A stretch of 64,000 bases of DNA from assembly GCF_013179805.1 (NCBI RefSeq), contig NZ_SRRZ01000010.1, positions 1 to 64,000 on the forward strand, written 5' to 3'. Made by a program: the position numbers and the translations under genes. Below, in pieces: positions 16,714-25,317 of the stretch. Numbering within the stretch: the stretch's first letter is position 1; every line of letters begins with the position of its first letter. The notes beneath the pieces were generated by a model. That model saw nothing but the letters and a program-made list of their open reading frames with translations, was not told where the DNA came from and ran no database searches. The stretch is from Microcoleus asticus IPMA8. Its GTDB lineage: Bacteria; Cyanobacteriota; Cyanobacteriia; Cyanobacteriales; Microcoleaceae.

Positions 16714-18306
16714 ATGGACGCCGCAGCACTCTGGCAACGCTATCAAGACTGGCTTTACTATAACGAGGGATTGGGACTGTACCTCGATATCAGCCGCATG
16801 GGATTCGACGACGCTTTCGCAGCAGCACTGAAGCCCAAATTTGACAAAGCTTTCAAAGACATGGCAGCTTTGGAAGCAGGTGCTATCGCCAATCCCGACG
16901 AAAACCGCATGGTGGGCCATTACTGGCTGCGAAACCCCGATTTAGCTCCCACTCCAGAATTAAAACAAGAAATAGTCGAAGGCTTAGCACAAATCGAAAG
17001 ATTTGTCAAGGAAGTTCAAAACCGCGATATTAAACCGCCCTTTGCTCCGCAATTTACCGACATAATTTCGATCGGCATAGGCGGTTCGGCCCTAGGCCCC
17101 CAATTTGTCGCCGAAGCTTTATCCCCAGACATTCCGCCCCTAGCAATTCATTTTATCGACAACACAGATCCCGCCGGGATCGATCGAATCCTCAACAAAA
17201 TTAAAGACAAACTCGCCAGCACCCTAGTAATTACTATCTCCAAATCCGGCGGCACCCCCGAACCCCGCAACGGTATGATCGAAGTTCAAAAAGCCTTCGC
17301 CGCCGAAAAACTCGATTTTGCCAAACACGCAGTTGCCATCACTGGAACAGACAGCAAACTAGACAAATTAGCCAAATCCGAAGGCTGGATTGACAGCTTC
17401 CCGATGGCCGACTGGGTGGGAGGACGCACTTCCGAATTGTCAGCAGTAGGACTTTTGCCAGCAGCTTTGCAAGGCATCGACATTCGGGCGATGCTCGACG
17501 GCGCTAAAGTCATGGACGAAGCTACCAGAATTCCCGACATTAAAAATAATCCCGCCGCCCTTTTAGCCATGAGTTGGTATTTTGCCTGCAACGGACGGGG
17601 CGAAAAAGATATGGTAGTTTTGCCGTATAAAGATTCACTACTATTGTTCAGCCGCTACTTGCAGCAATTAGTCATGGAATCGATCGGCAAACAGGAAGAT
17701 TTAGACGGCAACACAGTTCATCAAGGAATCGCAGTTTACGGCAACAAAGGCAGCACCGACCAACACGCCTACGTCCAGCAACTGCGAGATGGGGTGCCGA
17801 ATTTCTTCCTAACATTTATCGAAGTGTTGGAAGACAGGCAAGGCATTTCCCCTGAAGTAGAAACCGGCGTTACTTCCGGAGATTATTTGTCTGGTTTGTT
17901 GCAGGGAACTAGACAAGCCTTGTACGAAAATCACCGAGATTCCATTACGGTCACAATTCCCCAAGTCAACCCTCGGACAGTAGGAGCATTAATCGCCCTC
18001 TACGAAAGAGCCGTAGGTTTTTACGGTTCCTTGGTGAATGTCAATGCCTATCACCAACCGGGCGTCGAAGCAGGTAAAAAAGCGGCCGCTGCTGTATTGG
18101 ACTTGCAGCAACGGGTACTGCAAGTGCTCAAAGACGCTGAAAAACCTCTGTCTGTCTCAGAAATAGCCAAAAAAGCAGGAAAGCCAGAGCAAATCGAGAC
18201 AATTTACAAAACTCTGCGGCATTTGGCAGCAAACGGGCGCGGCGTAGTTTTGGAGGGAACATTAGGGCAGCCTGCTACTTTAACAGCAAGTTATAAACAG
18301 AATTAA
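16714..18306 (+). CDS. pgi: Glucose-6-phosphate isomerase
   Basis: Interconverts glucose-6-phosphate and fructose-6-phosphate in glycolysis, gluconeogenesis and the oxidative pentose phosphate cycle. The 530-residue protein has both SIS subdomains: SIGIGGSALGPQFVAEAL, ITISKSGGTPEPRNGM, the VGGRTSELSAVGLLPAAL segment, and catalytic Glu/His regions (QLVMESIGKQEDLDG; GSTDQHAYVQQLRDG). The last 70 residues (VLQVLKDAEKPLSVSEIAKKAG onward) read like a winged-helix tail. AAAATTGTAGAG precedes the ATG. A strong terminator follows. Its spacing suggests a single-gene transcript. Confidence 0.96.
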   Translation: MDAAALWQRYQDWLYYNEGLGLYLDISRMGFDDAFAAALKPKFDKAFKDMAALEAGAIANPDENRMVGHYWLRNPDLAPTPELKQEIVEGLAQIERFVKEVQNRDIKPPFAPQFTDIISIGIGGSALGPQFVAEALSPDIPPLAIHFIDNTDPAGIDRILNKIKDKLASTLVITISKSGGTPEPRNGMIEVQKAFAAEKLDFAKHAVAITGTDSKLDKLAKSEGWIDSFPMADWVGGRTSELSAVGLLPAALQGIDIRAMLDGAKVMDEATRIPDIKNNPAALLAMSWYFACNGRGEKDMVVLPYKDSLLLFSRYLQQLVMESIGKQEDLDGNTVHQGIAVYGNKGSTDQHAYVQQLRDGVPNFFLTFIEVLEDRQGISPEVETGVTSGDYLSGLLQGTRQALYENHRDSITVTIPQVNPRTVGALIALYERAVGFYGSLVNVNAYHQPGVEAGKKAAAAVLDLQQRVLQVLKDAEKPLSVSEIAKKAGKPEQIETIYKTLRHLAANGRGVVLEGTLGQPATLTASYKQN

Positions 18307-18317
18307 ACAGTAGAATT

Positions 18318-18357
18318 AAAAATTAAAAGTGAAATTAGTCACTTTTAATTTTTAAGG
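18318..18357 (+). terminator. Rho-independent terminator of pgi
   Basis: A perfect 15-bp stem, AAAAATTAAAAGTGA at 18318-18332 and its complement at 18339-18353, with a 6-base loop and T-rich 3' arm, 11 bases after the pgi stop. The A-rich 5' arm means it could also work in the other direction. Confidence 0.8.
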
Positions 18358-18378
18358 TTTAATTTTTAAATTCCCCTC

Positions 18379-19113
18379 ATGCCCTTGACGATTCTGGTTG
18401 CTGACGACGATTTCGCGACTCGCTTGTCGATTATCGATTATCTGGAAATTACCGGATACTCTGTAATCCCTGCTGAGAATGGCAAAGAAGCTTTAGGCTT
18501 GGTAGAGGAATTTCAGCCCCACTTGATTGTTACCGACATTACAATGCCCCAGATGGATGGCTACGAATTCGTGCGCCGAGTTCGGACTCGTCCCGCTTTC
18601 CGCTTGCTGCCGGTGATTTTTTTGACGGAACGCACGAGCACGCAGGAACGGATTCGCGGCTATCAGATGGGGTGTGACAATTATCTGGCTAAGCCTTTTG
18701 AACTCCAAGAATTGGGGGCGGTAATTCGCTCTTTGCTCGATCGCTACGCTCTAATCGCTCAGGCACCGTCTCGTTCCCCGGAACCCGAAACGACGCCAAC
18801 AGAGGCGCGCAACAGAGCCAATGGCAACCCAGAAGCGGATTTTTTAACTCAAAAGTCAAACACAGGTGATTCCCTACGGGATAGCTCCGCTTCACGGGCA
18901 TCTCCCAGCCAAAATGCCCCGAGTTTGACGCAGCGAGAGCGACAAGTGCTAGATTTGCTGACAGAAGGTCTTTCTAATATTCAAATAGGCTCCCGACTCA
19001 ACCTCAGCCCTCGAACTGTCGAAAAGCACGTCAGCAGCTTGTTCAGAAAAACTGACAGCAACAACCGAGCAGAACTCGTTCGCTTTGCGATGGAACACCA
19101 TTTAGTCAGATAA
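18379..19113 (+). CDS. NarL/LuxR-type response regulator
   Basis: A 244-residue two-component regulator. The receiver domain (1-120) has the acidic pocket ADDD (9-11), the phosphoacceptor Asp53 in VTDITMPQMDG and the conserved Lys in LAKPF. The C-terminal LuxR helix-turn-helix (about 178-240) shows LTQRERQVLDLLTEGLSN, IQIGSRLNLSPRTVEKHVSS. No kinase gene is adjacent, so its signal is unknown. The linker (about residues 125-177) is poorly conserved in look and contains a stretch, coded at about 18864-18905, whose DNA is an imperfect inverted repeat (GGTGATTCCCTACGGG...ACGGGCATCTCCC) resembling dispersed cyanobacterial repeats, apparently inserted in frame. Confidence 0.93.
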   Translation: MPLTILVADDDFATRLSIIDYLEITGYSVIPAENGKEALGLVEEFQPHLIVTDITMPQMDGYEFVRRVRTRPAFRLLPVIFLTERTSTQERIRGYQMGCDNYLAKPFELQELGAVIRSLLDRYALIAQAPSRSPEPETTPTEARNRANGNPEADFLTQKSNTGDSLRDSSASRASPSQNAPSLTQRERQVLDLLTEGLSNIQIGSRLNLSPRTVEKHVSSLFRKTDSNNRAELVRFAMEHHLVR

Positions 19114-19163
19114 CCGCCAACGCTCCTTCGCCCAATAAAATCACCTGCAATTGTCACACAAAC

Positions 19164-19430
19164 ATGAATAACAGCATGATTAACAATTACTTAAAAAATC
19201 CGAAAACTCTATATGGTACCGCATTAGCAGCTTCCATAATTTTCTGTATAGCCACGACATCAATGGGAATTACCAAATTTTACAGCGTTTTACAGGGTGG
19301 AGAAAACTATAACGATTTCCCTACCAACGGTTTCAGTCTCATCCGACTTCTAATTAACGGTTCCTACTTGATAGCAACAGTTACATATATTGTTTGGATA
19401 AAAAAAAACATACAAGTTCCAGCTTTCTAG
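19164..19430 (+). CDS. N-terminal part of a frameshifted membrane glycosyltransferase
   Basis: An 88-residue ORF with two transmembrane helices (about 17-35 and 63-82). It runs into a 9-A tract (19400-19408) and ends shortly after it. The next, overlapping ORF begins in the +1-shifted frame at the same tract, with no ribosome site of its own and only a TTG start. The two together look like one membrane protein of about 460 residues split by a one-base slip. See the following entry. Confidence 0.6.
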   Translation: MNNSMINNYLKNPKTLYGTALAASIIFCIATTSMGITKFYSVLQGGENYNDFPTNGFSLIRLLINGSYLIATVTYIVWIKKNIQVPAF

Positions 19431-20572
19431 ACATTTGCAAGTATGCAATCCCCTTTCTGGCACTTGCGCTCATAGCTTATCCCCAAAGCAGTGATATTTA
19501 TTTGTACTTGCATTACGGAGCGATGAGCTTACATAACATCAATCCTTATCTTAATAGTTCCGATACCTTCATTTCTAACTTATCTCCTTTCCTCCACTGG
19601 TTGCAAACTTCTACCTACGGCCCAGTTTCTCTATTCTTTTTTTCGGTATCAGCATTGGCTGTACCCATTAGCCCTTTACTAGCAGTTTATATTTTTAAAA
19701 TCATCTGCGTCTTGGTACACGCGCTCAATGCTTATTTAATTTGGCGGTTGCTAACAAGTTATGAAAACCGTAACCTCATAACAATGGCCTATTTAGTCAA
19801 TCCCATGCTATTGAACGAGCAAATAACTAACGCTCACCTTGACGTTTTAGTTGCTAATACATTGATTGTTTTAATAGGATGTATTTATTATCAACGTTAT
19901 GTTTTTGCAATTTTAGCAATTTGGGTGGGTTTTCTAGTAAAAACCTTACCTATAATTTGGTTGCCTTTAGTTTTTGCTTTCCTGTGCAAGGAGCGTCGGT
20001 GGAAAGATTTACTAGCATCAGTATTGCTTTCTTTATTAATTATCGCCGTGATAACTTATACGTTTCTGCCAACAGTTTCAGCTTGGAGAAGTCTGTTAAA
20101 TCCCGGAACCGCCGGGGCGACAGCTCGATCGTTTCACCATGCTCTCAATTTATTTCTGAACTTTTTGCCGAATGTAAATGTTGAAACCACGGAAATTATT
20201 CTATCATTCTTCAAATATTTTGCGTATTTAAGTTGGATAGTTTACTATGCAGGGACGTTGATTAAATCCTTCTTCCGCAAAAATGACTCGGAAATTAATT
20301 TGGTATCAGATATTGGATGGACGACTCTCACTTTGTTTTTGTTTGCTACACCTTGGTTAATGCCTTGGTATCCATCTATTTTGCTGCCAATTGCTGCTTT
20401 GAGTATCAATTCTCCCAAATTTGTATTAACAAGTTTAACTTTTTCTTTGTCACCCAGTATCATCTTGGGAGGGGGAGCTGGAACAACTCTGATCTCCCTA
20501 GTTACGAGTTTTGTTAGCGTTGTCCCCCCTACAGCATTGCTAATATTCGGGCGAAAAAAGGCACTTTTTTAA
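19394..20572 (+). CDS. Polytopic glycosyltransferase-like protein (GT87/mannosyltransferase type), main part
   Basis: A 392-residue frame with about ten transmembrane helices. Features of polyprenyl-phosphate-dependent GT-C enzymes are present: short lumenal loops after helix 1 (QSSDIYLYLHYGAMSLHNINPY, an aromatic, acidic loop), STYGPVSLFFF, and a helix-loop pattern like GT87/PIG-M mannosyltransferases (MLLNEQITNAHLDVLVANTL; WVGFLVKTLPIIWLP; TPWLMPWYPSILLP). Such enzymes transfer mannose or related sugars from polyprenyl-phosphate sugar outside the membrane. The first 40 residues probably come from the upstream frame joined across the A9 tract. It ends 4 bases inside the convergent phosphatase gene. 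Confidence 0.7.
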   Translation: MDKKKHTSSSFLDICKYAIPFLALALIAYPQSSDIYLYLHYGAMSLHNINPYLNSSDTFISNLSPFLHWLQTSTYGPVSLFFFSVSALAVPISPLLAVYIFKIICVLVHALNAYLIWRLLTSYENRNLITMAYLVNPMLLNEQITNAHLDVLVANTLIVLIGCIYYQRYVFAILAIWVGFLVKTLPIIWLPLVFAFLCKERRWKDLLASVLLSLLIIAVITYTFLPTVSAWRSLLNPGTAGATARSFHHALNLFLNFLPNVNVETTEIILSFFKYFAYLSWIVYYAGTLIKSFFRKNDSEINLVSDIGWTTLTLFLFATPWLMPWYPSILLPIAALSINSPKFVLTSLTFSLSPSIILGGGAGTTLISLVTSFVSVVPPTALLIFGRKKALF

Positions 20573-21072
20573 ATTGATTGCTGGCGGCCAAGTCTTAATT
20601 TTTCTTGAGCAATCGCGTACTCCAACAAACCCTCGGAAGCATCGTGCAGCAAATCAATTACTCGATCGAATCCCTCCGGGCCGCCGTAGTAAGGATCTGG
20701 CACTTCTTTAAGGTCGTATTTCTGGCAAAAATCGCACATCAGCCGCACTTTATCTTTATACTTTCCTGTAGCATCCAGAGCAAGAATATTGCGATAATTC
20801 TCCCGATCCATCGCCAGAATCAAATCAAAATTTTCAAAATCTTTCCTGGTAAATTGGCGGGCTTCGCCTAACAATTCAATGTCTCGCTTCCGCGCCGCCA
20901 ATGCCATCCGCCTGTCAGGGGGGCTGCCAATGTGATAGCTAGCAGTTCCGGCCGAATCGCAGGTGATACTATCGCTCAAACCAGCTTGTTCTATTAAGTG
21001 ATTCATAATATTTTCTGCTGAGGGCGATCTGCAGATATTTCCGAGACATACAAACAATAATTTATAAGACAT
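20569..21072 (-). CDS. Low-molecular-weight protein-tyrosine phosphatase
   Basis: A 167-residue phosphatase. The P-loop CLGNICRSP (CX5R) lies near residues 9-17 and the general acid is in VPDPYYGGPEGFDRV near residue 130. It dephosphorylates phosphotyrosine on proteins; in other bacteria related enzymes partner with tyrosine autokinases that control exopolysaccharide export, though no kinase is adjacent here. Length is normal. Its 3' end overlaps the end of the convergent glycosyltransferase gene by 4 bases. AAT-rich repeats lie upstream. Confidence 0.92.
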   Translation of the reverse strand: MSYKLLFVCLGNICRSPSAENIMNHLIEQAGLSDSITCDSAGTASYHIGSPPDRRMALAARKRDIELLGEARQFTRKDFENFDLILAMDRENYRNILALDATGKYKDKVRLMCDFCQKYDLKEVPDPYYGGPEGFDRVIDLLHDASEGLLEYAIAQEKLRLGRQQSI

Positions 21073-21265
21073 TAAATTAGTAATTGGTAATTATTAATTA
21101 GTAATTGGTAATTGGAAGGAAGAGAAAAGAAAATTTTTCTTTCCAATTACCTATGTTTCCTGCTTCATACCAATCAACCAGTCATTAGCTATCAAGCCGT
21201 TATTAAACATCCATCACCACTGACTAATGACTAATGACTGATGACTAATGACTGATGACTAATGA
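21073..21265. repeat. Short tandem repeats (TAATTGG and ATGACTA/ATGACTG units)
   Basis: The spacer between ybaB and the phosphatase gene begins with repeated AATTAGTAATTGGTAATT-like units (21078-21116). It ends with a tandem run of ATGACTA and ATGACTG heptamers (about 21219-21266) that reaches the ybaB stop codon. Such heptamer arrays (STRRs) are typical of filamentous cyanobacteria and have no assigned function. Confidence 0.7.
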
Positions 21266-21616
21266 CTAACCGAAACCGGGGAGATTCAGTCCGCCGGTGA
21301 GTTCTTCCATTTTCTCCCGCATCGTCATCGTAGACTTAGCGTAAGCATCCTGCATCGCCACCGTGACGAGTTCAGAAACCACATCAGCACCTTCACCGAG
21401 GGCATCCGGCGAGATTTCCACGCGGCGGGGTTCTTGGTTGCCGCTGAGAAAAACCTTGACCAAGCCGCCGCCGGCAGTTCCCTCAATTTCCATTACATCC
21501 AACTCTTCTTGGAGCTTTTTAGCTCCTTCTTGAACCTGCTGAGCTTTTTTGAAAGCTTCAGTCAGTTCTTTCATTTTTCCCAGGCCGAAGCCAAATCCTT
21601 GTCCTGATTTTGTCAT
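21266..21616 (-). CDS. YbaB/EbfC family nucleoid-associated protein
   Basis: A 116-residue small DNA-binding protein of the YbaB/EbfC family, which forms tweezer-like dimers. Visible family marks are the amphipathic helix LTEAFKKAQQVQEGAKKLQEEL, the strand VEGTAGGGLVKVFLSGNQEP-like core, and the Met-rich closing helix SKSTMTMREKMEELTGGLNLPG. In other bacteria the gene often follows dnaX/recR; here it lies downstream of murC-murB on the same strand, as in many cyanobacteria. The spacer to murB is 62 bp, so co-transcription is likely. Confidence 0.93.
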   Translation of the reverse strand: MTKSGQGFGFGLGKMKELTEAFKKAQQVQEGAKKLQEELDVMEIEGTAGGGLVKVFLSGNQEPRRVEISPDALGEGADVVSELVTVAMQDAYAKSTMTMREKMEELTGGLNLPGFG

Positions 21617-21678
21617 AACTACTTTGTGATGGTGTGTGGGCTGGCAGTCTGCCGTTTCCGTATTACTTCAATGATGCC

Positions 21679-22686
21679 TTAGAAGGGAAACTCTCCCAGT
21701 ATTCTAACTTCTGGCTCCAACAACAGCGACCACCGCTGCTCGACTTGCTGTTGAACGTGGCGGATCACTTGAAAAATATCATTGGCCGTTGCCGACCCGC
21801 AGTTAAGAATAAAATTAGCATGGCGCTGAGCTACTTGTGCGCCGCCGATCTGATATCCCTTCAGTCCCGCTTGTTCGATGAACCAACCTGCCGTCTTGGG
21901 ACCGGGGTTGCGGAAGACTGAGCCACAGCTCGGTAAGTGGTAAGGTTGAGTTGTCCGCCGCTGGCTGAAATGGTCATTAGTTTCTGCCATTACTTGCGAT
22001 CGGTCGAATCCCGGCTGCAACTGGAAAGTCGCTTCTGTTACTAGCCGATCGCCCCCTTGCAGCACCGAAGTCCGGTAGCGGTACTCCAACTCTTGGGGAG
22101 TCAGAATTTCCACCTTGCCATCAGGGGATAGGACGCGAGCGCTGACTAGAATATCAGCAGTACAGCCTCTGTGAGCACCTGCATTCATCACCACAGCCCC
22201 TCCCACGGTACCCGGTATGCCGACTGCCCATTCTAGGCCTTTCCAGCCCCGTTTAGCCGCCAACCAAGCGAGGCGGGGAATTGACTCCCCCGCCCCGGCT
22301 GTAACTTGACCTGTTTCTGGATTAAAATTCACCTGTTTGAGGTAGCGAGTGCCGACGACCAAACCGGACAAACCCCGATCGCTCACCAACAAATTAGAAC
22401 CCGCACCCAGCAGAGTCACAGGCACCCCTTCAGAGTCAGCCCAGGCAAAACTCGCTTGCAAAGCCTCCATACTGCGGGGAGCAATGTACCACTCGGCAGG
22501 GCCGCCGACTCGGAAGGAAGTCAGGCTTGCCAGCGAAACTTGGGAGTTAATCTTGCAATCAGTTCCCCGCAAAGAAATAGGAGAATACACTCGTCGATTG
22601 TCCTTAACAGAGGAGTCATTCGAGATAGTCACCATCTTGAAAATCCTTAAAAATACCTGCGCTCGAAGACGTGGTTGAAAATTCAT
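21679..22686 (-). CDS. murB: UDP-N-acetylenolpyruvoylglucosamine reductase
   Basis: Reduces UDP-GlcNAc-enolpyruvate to UDP-MurNAc with NADPH and FAD, in the cytoplasm, early in peptidoglycan synthesis. The 335-residue type I/II protein shows the FAD-binding SFRVGGPAEWYIAPRS, LLGAGSNLLVSD, GIPGTVGGAVVMNAGAHRG, YRYRTSVLQGG, the catalytic Ser in LPSCGSVFRNP, and a final Glu in EPEVRILGEF. The N-terminal 45 residues before the FAD domain vary in this family; the start at 22686 gives MNFQPRLRAQ, and an internal ATG 17 codons on is possible. It lies just downstream of murC in the same operon (103 bp). Confidence 0.95.
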   Translation of the reverse strand: MNFQPRLRAQVFLRIFKMVTISNDSSVKDNRRVYSPISLRGTDCKINSQVSLASLTSFRVGGPAEWYIAPRSMEALQASFAWADSEGVPVTLLGAGSNLLVSDRGLSGLVVGTRYLKQVNFNPETGQVTAGAGESIPRLAWLAAKRGWKGLEWAVGIPGTVGGAVVMNAGAHRGCTADILVSARVLSPDGKVEILTPQELEYRYRTSVLQGGDRLVTEATFQLQPGFDRSQVMAETNDHFSQRRTTQPYHLPSCGSVFRNPGPKTAGWFIEQAGLKGYQIGGAQVAQRHANFILNCGSATANDIFQVIRHVQQQVEQRWSLLLEPEVRILGEFPF

Positions 22687-22789
22687 TTACCTAACTTATG
22701 CCGCCTCTTTGAGCGGCCCGCCAGATAGCAGTGTCGGTACAACCTGCACCGCCCTGGCTGTCGATCGACCTTCTGAGTGGGCGATTGAG

Positions 22790-24346
22790 CTAATCCGGGC
22801 GATCGGCTTTTTGATAAAAAGCCATAACCTCTGGAATAATCTGATTCAGATTGCCAGCACCCAAAAACAGAGCCAAATCCCCCGGTTGCAGATTTTCGGT
22901 TAAAAACTTACTTACCGACTCCAGGGAAGGCCGAAACTCAACCTCTCGGCCTTCTTTAGCAATCAAATCAGCAACTTGCTGCCCGCTAATCTCTCCTAAA
23001 TTCGTTTCCCCAGCACTATAAATATCGCAAGCCACAACCAAATCAGCATCCCCAAAAGATTGAGCAAATTCTGGCAAAAATGTCAGAGTCCGGCTGTAAC
23101 GGTGGGGTTGAAAAATCGCAACCACTCTTCGGGATTTGGGATTTTTTTCGCTACCTTCGATGCGCAAGCGAGCCGCCGCCAAGGTGACACGAATTTCGCT
23201 AGGATGGTGGGCGTAGTCGTCCACAAACAGGATGTCATTGTGAAAACCCCGCACCTCAAAACGGCGGCGAGCTCCTTCAAAGCCAGCAATCGCTTTGGCA
23301 ATCGCCGAAAACTCTAACCCCAACAATCGACCCACTGCTACCGCAGCTAGTGCATTGCTGAGATTGTGTGTGCCTAGCAACTTCAACTCCATTTCCCCTA
23401 GGAAAGCTCCTCGCTCCCAAATGTGGGCCTTGGTGCTTTCGGCTCCGTACTCCACGCCCGAAGCCGTGTAGTCAGCACCGCTGTCCGGCTGCAAGCTATA
23501 ACTGACATGAGGCTGAAGGCAGTCTTTAACGATTTGGTCGTCAATGCAGCCCACCAAGGTTTGGCAGTTTTGGGCAAACACCTTAAATGTGTCTATTACC
23601 TGGTCGAGGGTATCGTAATGGTCTGGATGATCCAGTTCCACATTCGTCACTATGCCAATTTTGGCTACCAGCTTGACGAGAGAACCGTCGGATTCATCAG
23701 CCTCGGCAACTAAGTAGGGGCCTGCACCCAAACGGGCATTGCCTTCCCAAGCATTTACCTCGCCTCCTACCACGATCGTCGGGTCTAGACCCGCCGCCAT
23801 CAGCATGAAGCCGATTAAGCTGCTAGTAGTAGTTTTGCCGTGAGTCCCCGCTACGGCTATGCTTTGGTAATCTTGAATTAACGCTGCCAACACATCTGAG
23901 CGATGAAAAATCGGACAGCCCAAATCTAAAGCAGCTCGATATTCGGCATTTGCCGGGTGAATTGCCGTCGAACAGACTACTTGAGGTAATCCCGGAATTG
24001 CTTGGGCGCTTGAACCGTTGCCGTTGAATTGGAGAGCTTCGGCTGTCGCGACAGAAGCCCCTACCGTACCAGCGACTGCCGAGGATACGGCCCTTTCCTG
24101 TGACCCGCGGTCGGGACTGCTACCGTTAAGGGTCGTTTGAAATAATTCAAAATTGCTGGCGTCTTGACTCCAAAAAATATGAGCTCCCATTCCTTGCAAG
24201 CGCTCGGTTATGTGACTCGATTTAATGTCGGAGCCGTACACAGGCAACTTGCGTTTAGCTAGAATGTAGGCAAGGGCTGACATCCCAATCCCGCCAATGC
24301 CGATAAAATGAAATGGTCTACCGCTGAAATCAACAGAACTCGGCAT
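22790..24346 (-). CDS. murC: UDP-N-acetylmuramate--L-alanine ligase
   Basis: ATP-dependent addition of L-alanine to UDP-MurNAc. The 518-residue protein has the N-terminal Rossmann domain (HFIGIGGIGMSALA), the ATP loop VAGTHGKTTTSSLIG, central VTNVELDHPDHYDTLD and FVDDYAHHPSEIRVTL, and IFQPHRYSRT in the C-terminal domain. It is longer than usual because of a Ser/Ala/Gly-rich insert of about 45 residues near 88-135 (SSPDRGSQERAVSSAVAG and on) placed between the first domain's strands and VVCSTAI. The insert looks disordered and does not touch the catalytic motifs. The operon murC-murB-ybaB follows the cyanobacterial order. Confidence 0.96.
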   Translation of the reverse strand: MPSSVDFSGRPFHFIGIGGIGMSALAYILAKRKLPVYGSDIKSSHITERLQGMGAHIFWSQDASNFELFQTTLNGSSPDRGSQERAVSSAVAGTVGASVATAEALQFNGNGSSAQAIPGLPQVVCSTAIHPANAEYRAALDLGCPIFHRSDVLAALIQDYQSIAVAGTHGKTTTSSLIGFMLMAAGLDPTIVVGGEVNAWEGNARLGAGPYLVAEADESDGSLVKLVAKIGIVTNVELDHPDHYDTLDQVIDTFKVFAQNCQTLVGCIDDQIVKDCLQPHVSYSLQPDSGADYTASGVEYGAESTKAHIWERGAFLGEMELKLLGTHNLSNALAAVAVGRLLGLEFSAIAKAIAGFEGARRRFEVRGFHNDILFVDDYAHHPSEIRVTLAAARLRIEGSEKNPKSRRVVAIFQPHRYSRTLTFLPEFAQSFGDADLVVACDIYSAGETNLGEISGQQVADLIAKEGREVEFRPSLESVSKFLTENLQPGDLALFLGAGNLNQIIPEVMAFYQKADRPD

Positions 24347-25317
24347 CTTTGCTCCTCACACACCACACCACGCCAATAACACGCGATATCATATCAAGAA
24401 TTGTTTTTTCAGGATACAGTTCGCTAGAGATTTTGTACAAAATTCTCTGCGCGTCCCTTGATTTGCGGGACTTGTAGAGATATTTGTCTTGTATCCTATA
24501 TGACTTACTACCGAGTAGTTTTCCGGAACAGTCACAGCTCGAAAATTGCAGAGAACAGAAAACGGGGTCTGGGGTCTGGATCGATAGACTAATTTTGGGT
24601 AGTTGCATACTCCTGCATTCTTTCTATTTCTATCCGCCTGCTGTGCTGGGATACGGCAGCAAGAGCCCCACAACTTTTTTACCAAGATTGAGGGAAAACC
24701 CATAAGGATTTACAAACACTACCACGTATGACAAAATTTCGCTCATTTTATAGTCATAAATCTACTTTTACGGTCATTTTCTCCTGAAAGTCAGAGATTG
24801 ACACGATCGCAGCTATAGTATATATTTTTACTTGATTGTATGTATACAAGTTATGCAGTTACTCGAAATAGTCGAAAAGCCATTAATCAAACCAATGATT
24901 GGGTTTGATCGAGAAGCCGATGGAGGCTCTTGGCAGTCCTTAAAATTTTTACCAATCCGCTAAGTATATCTACTGTCAAAACTTTTTCGCCCGCCAACAA
25001 ACTAATGCTCGGGCGGTCGATAGCCCACTCTAAACAAGTTGGCATTAATATTGGTAAGGTTAATCATCTAGTCCGAGAAGCACTCCGACGCTGGGAAACC
25101 GGTTTTTTAACTCTGATTGAAGGTTTGAAGAACTAAGGGGGTTAACAAAATCGGTTTTAGCGTCTAGGACGAGTCCAGGACGATCGCCAAAACTCCGGTT
25201 CTGCAGGGGTTGGTCTCCGATGTGAAGCGAGGGTTTTGTAATAAACGAGCTTATGTTTAAAAGCGTACAAACATAAAATTTGCGCGATGTCTGTATTAAT
25301 CCTGATTTTTGGGAAAT
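24347..25317. other. Long spacer between murC and nadD
   Basis: About 970 bases between divergent murC and nadD. The first part probably carries the murC promoter; there is a CTGTGCTGGGATACGGCAGC-type short hairpin near 24640. Between 24854 and 25136 two short overlapping frames occur in different phases (see next entry). The remainder (25137-25317) shows only weak inverted repeats. I recognise no RNA gene. Confidence 0.4.
24930..25136 (+). CDS. Doubtful 68-residue ORF of unknown function
   Basis: A TTG-started frame coding a basic peptide whose second half (IGKVNHLVREALRRWETGFL) reads like an amphipathic helix pair. The preceding region contains an ATG-started 36-residue frame in another phase (24854-24964) that overlaps it. 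It might be the tail of a decayed gene. No family is recognised and no ribosome-binding site is clear; chance is quite possible. Confidence 0.22.
   Translation: MAVLKIFTNPLSISTVKTFSPANKLMLGRSIAHSKQVGINIGKVNHLVREALRRWETGFLTLIEGLKN

Noticed and set aside
24347..24375. Possible Yfr1-like small RNA core (CTCCTCACAC) upstream of murC
   Set aside because: Only the short motif is present. The two flanking stem-loops needed for Yfr1 are not evident, and it lies in the murC leader.
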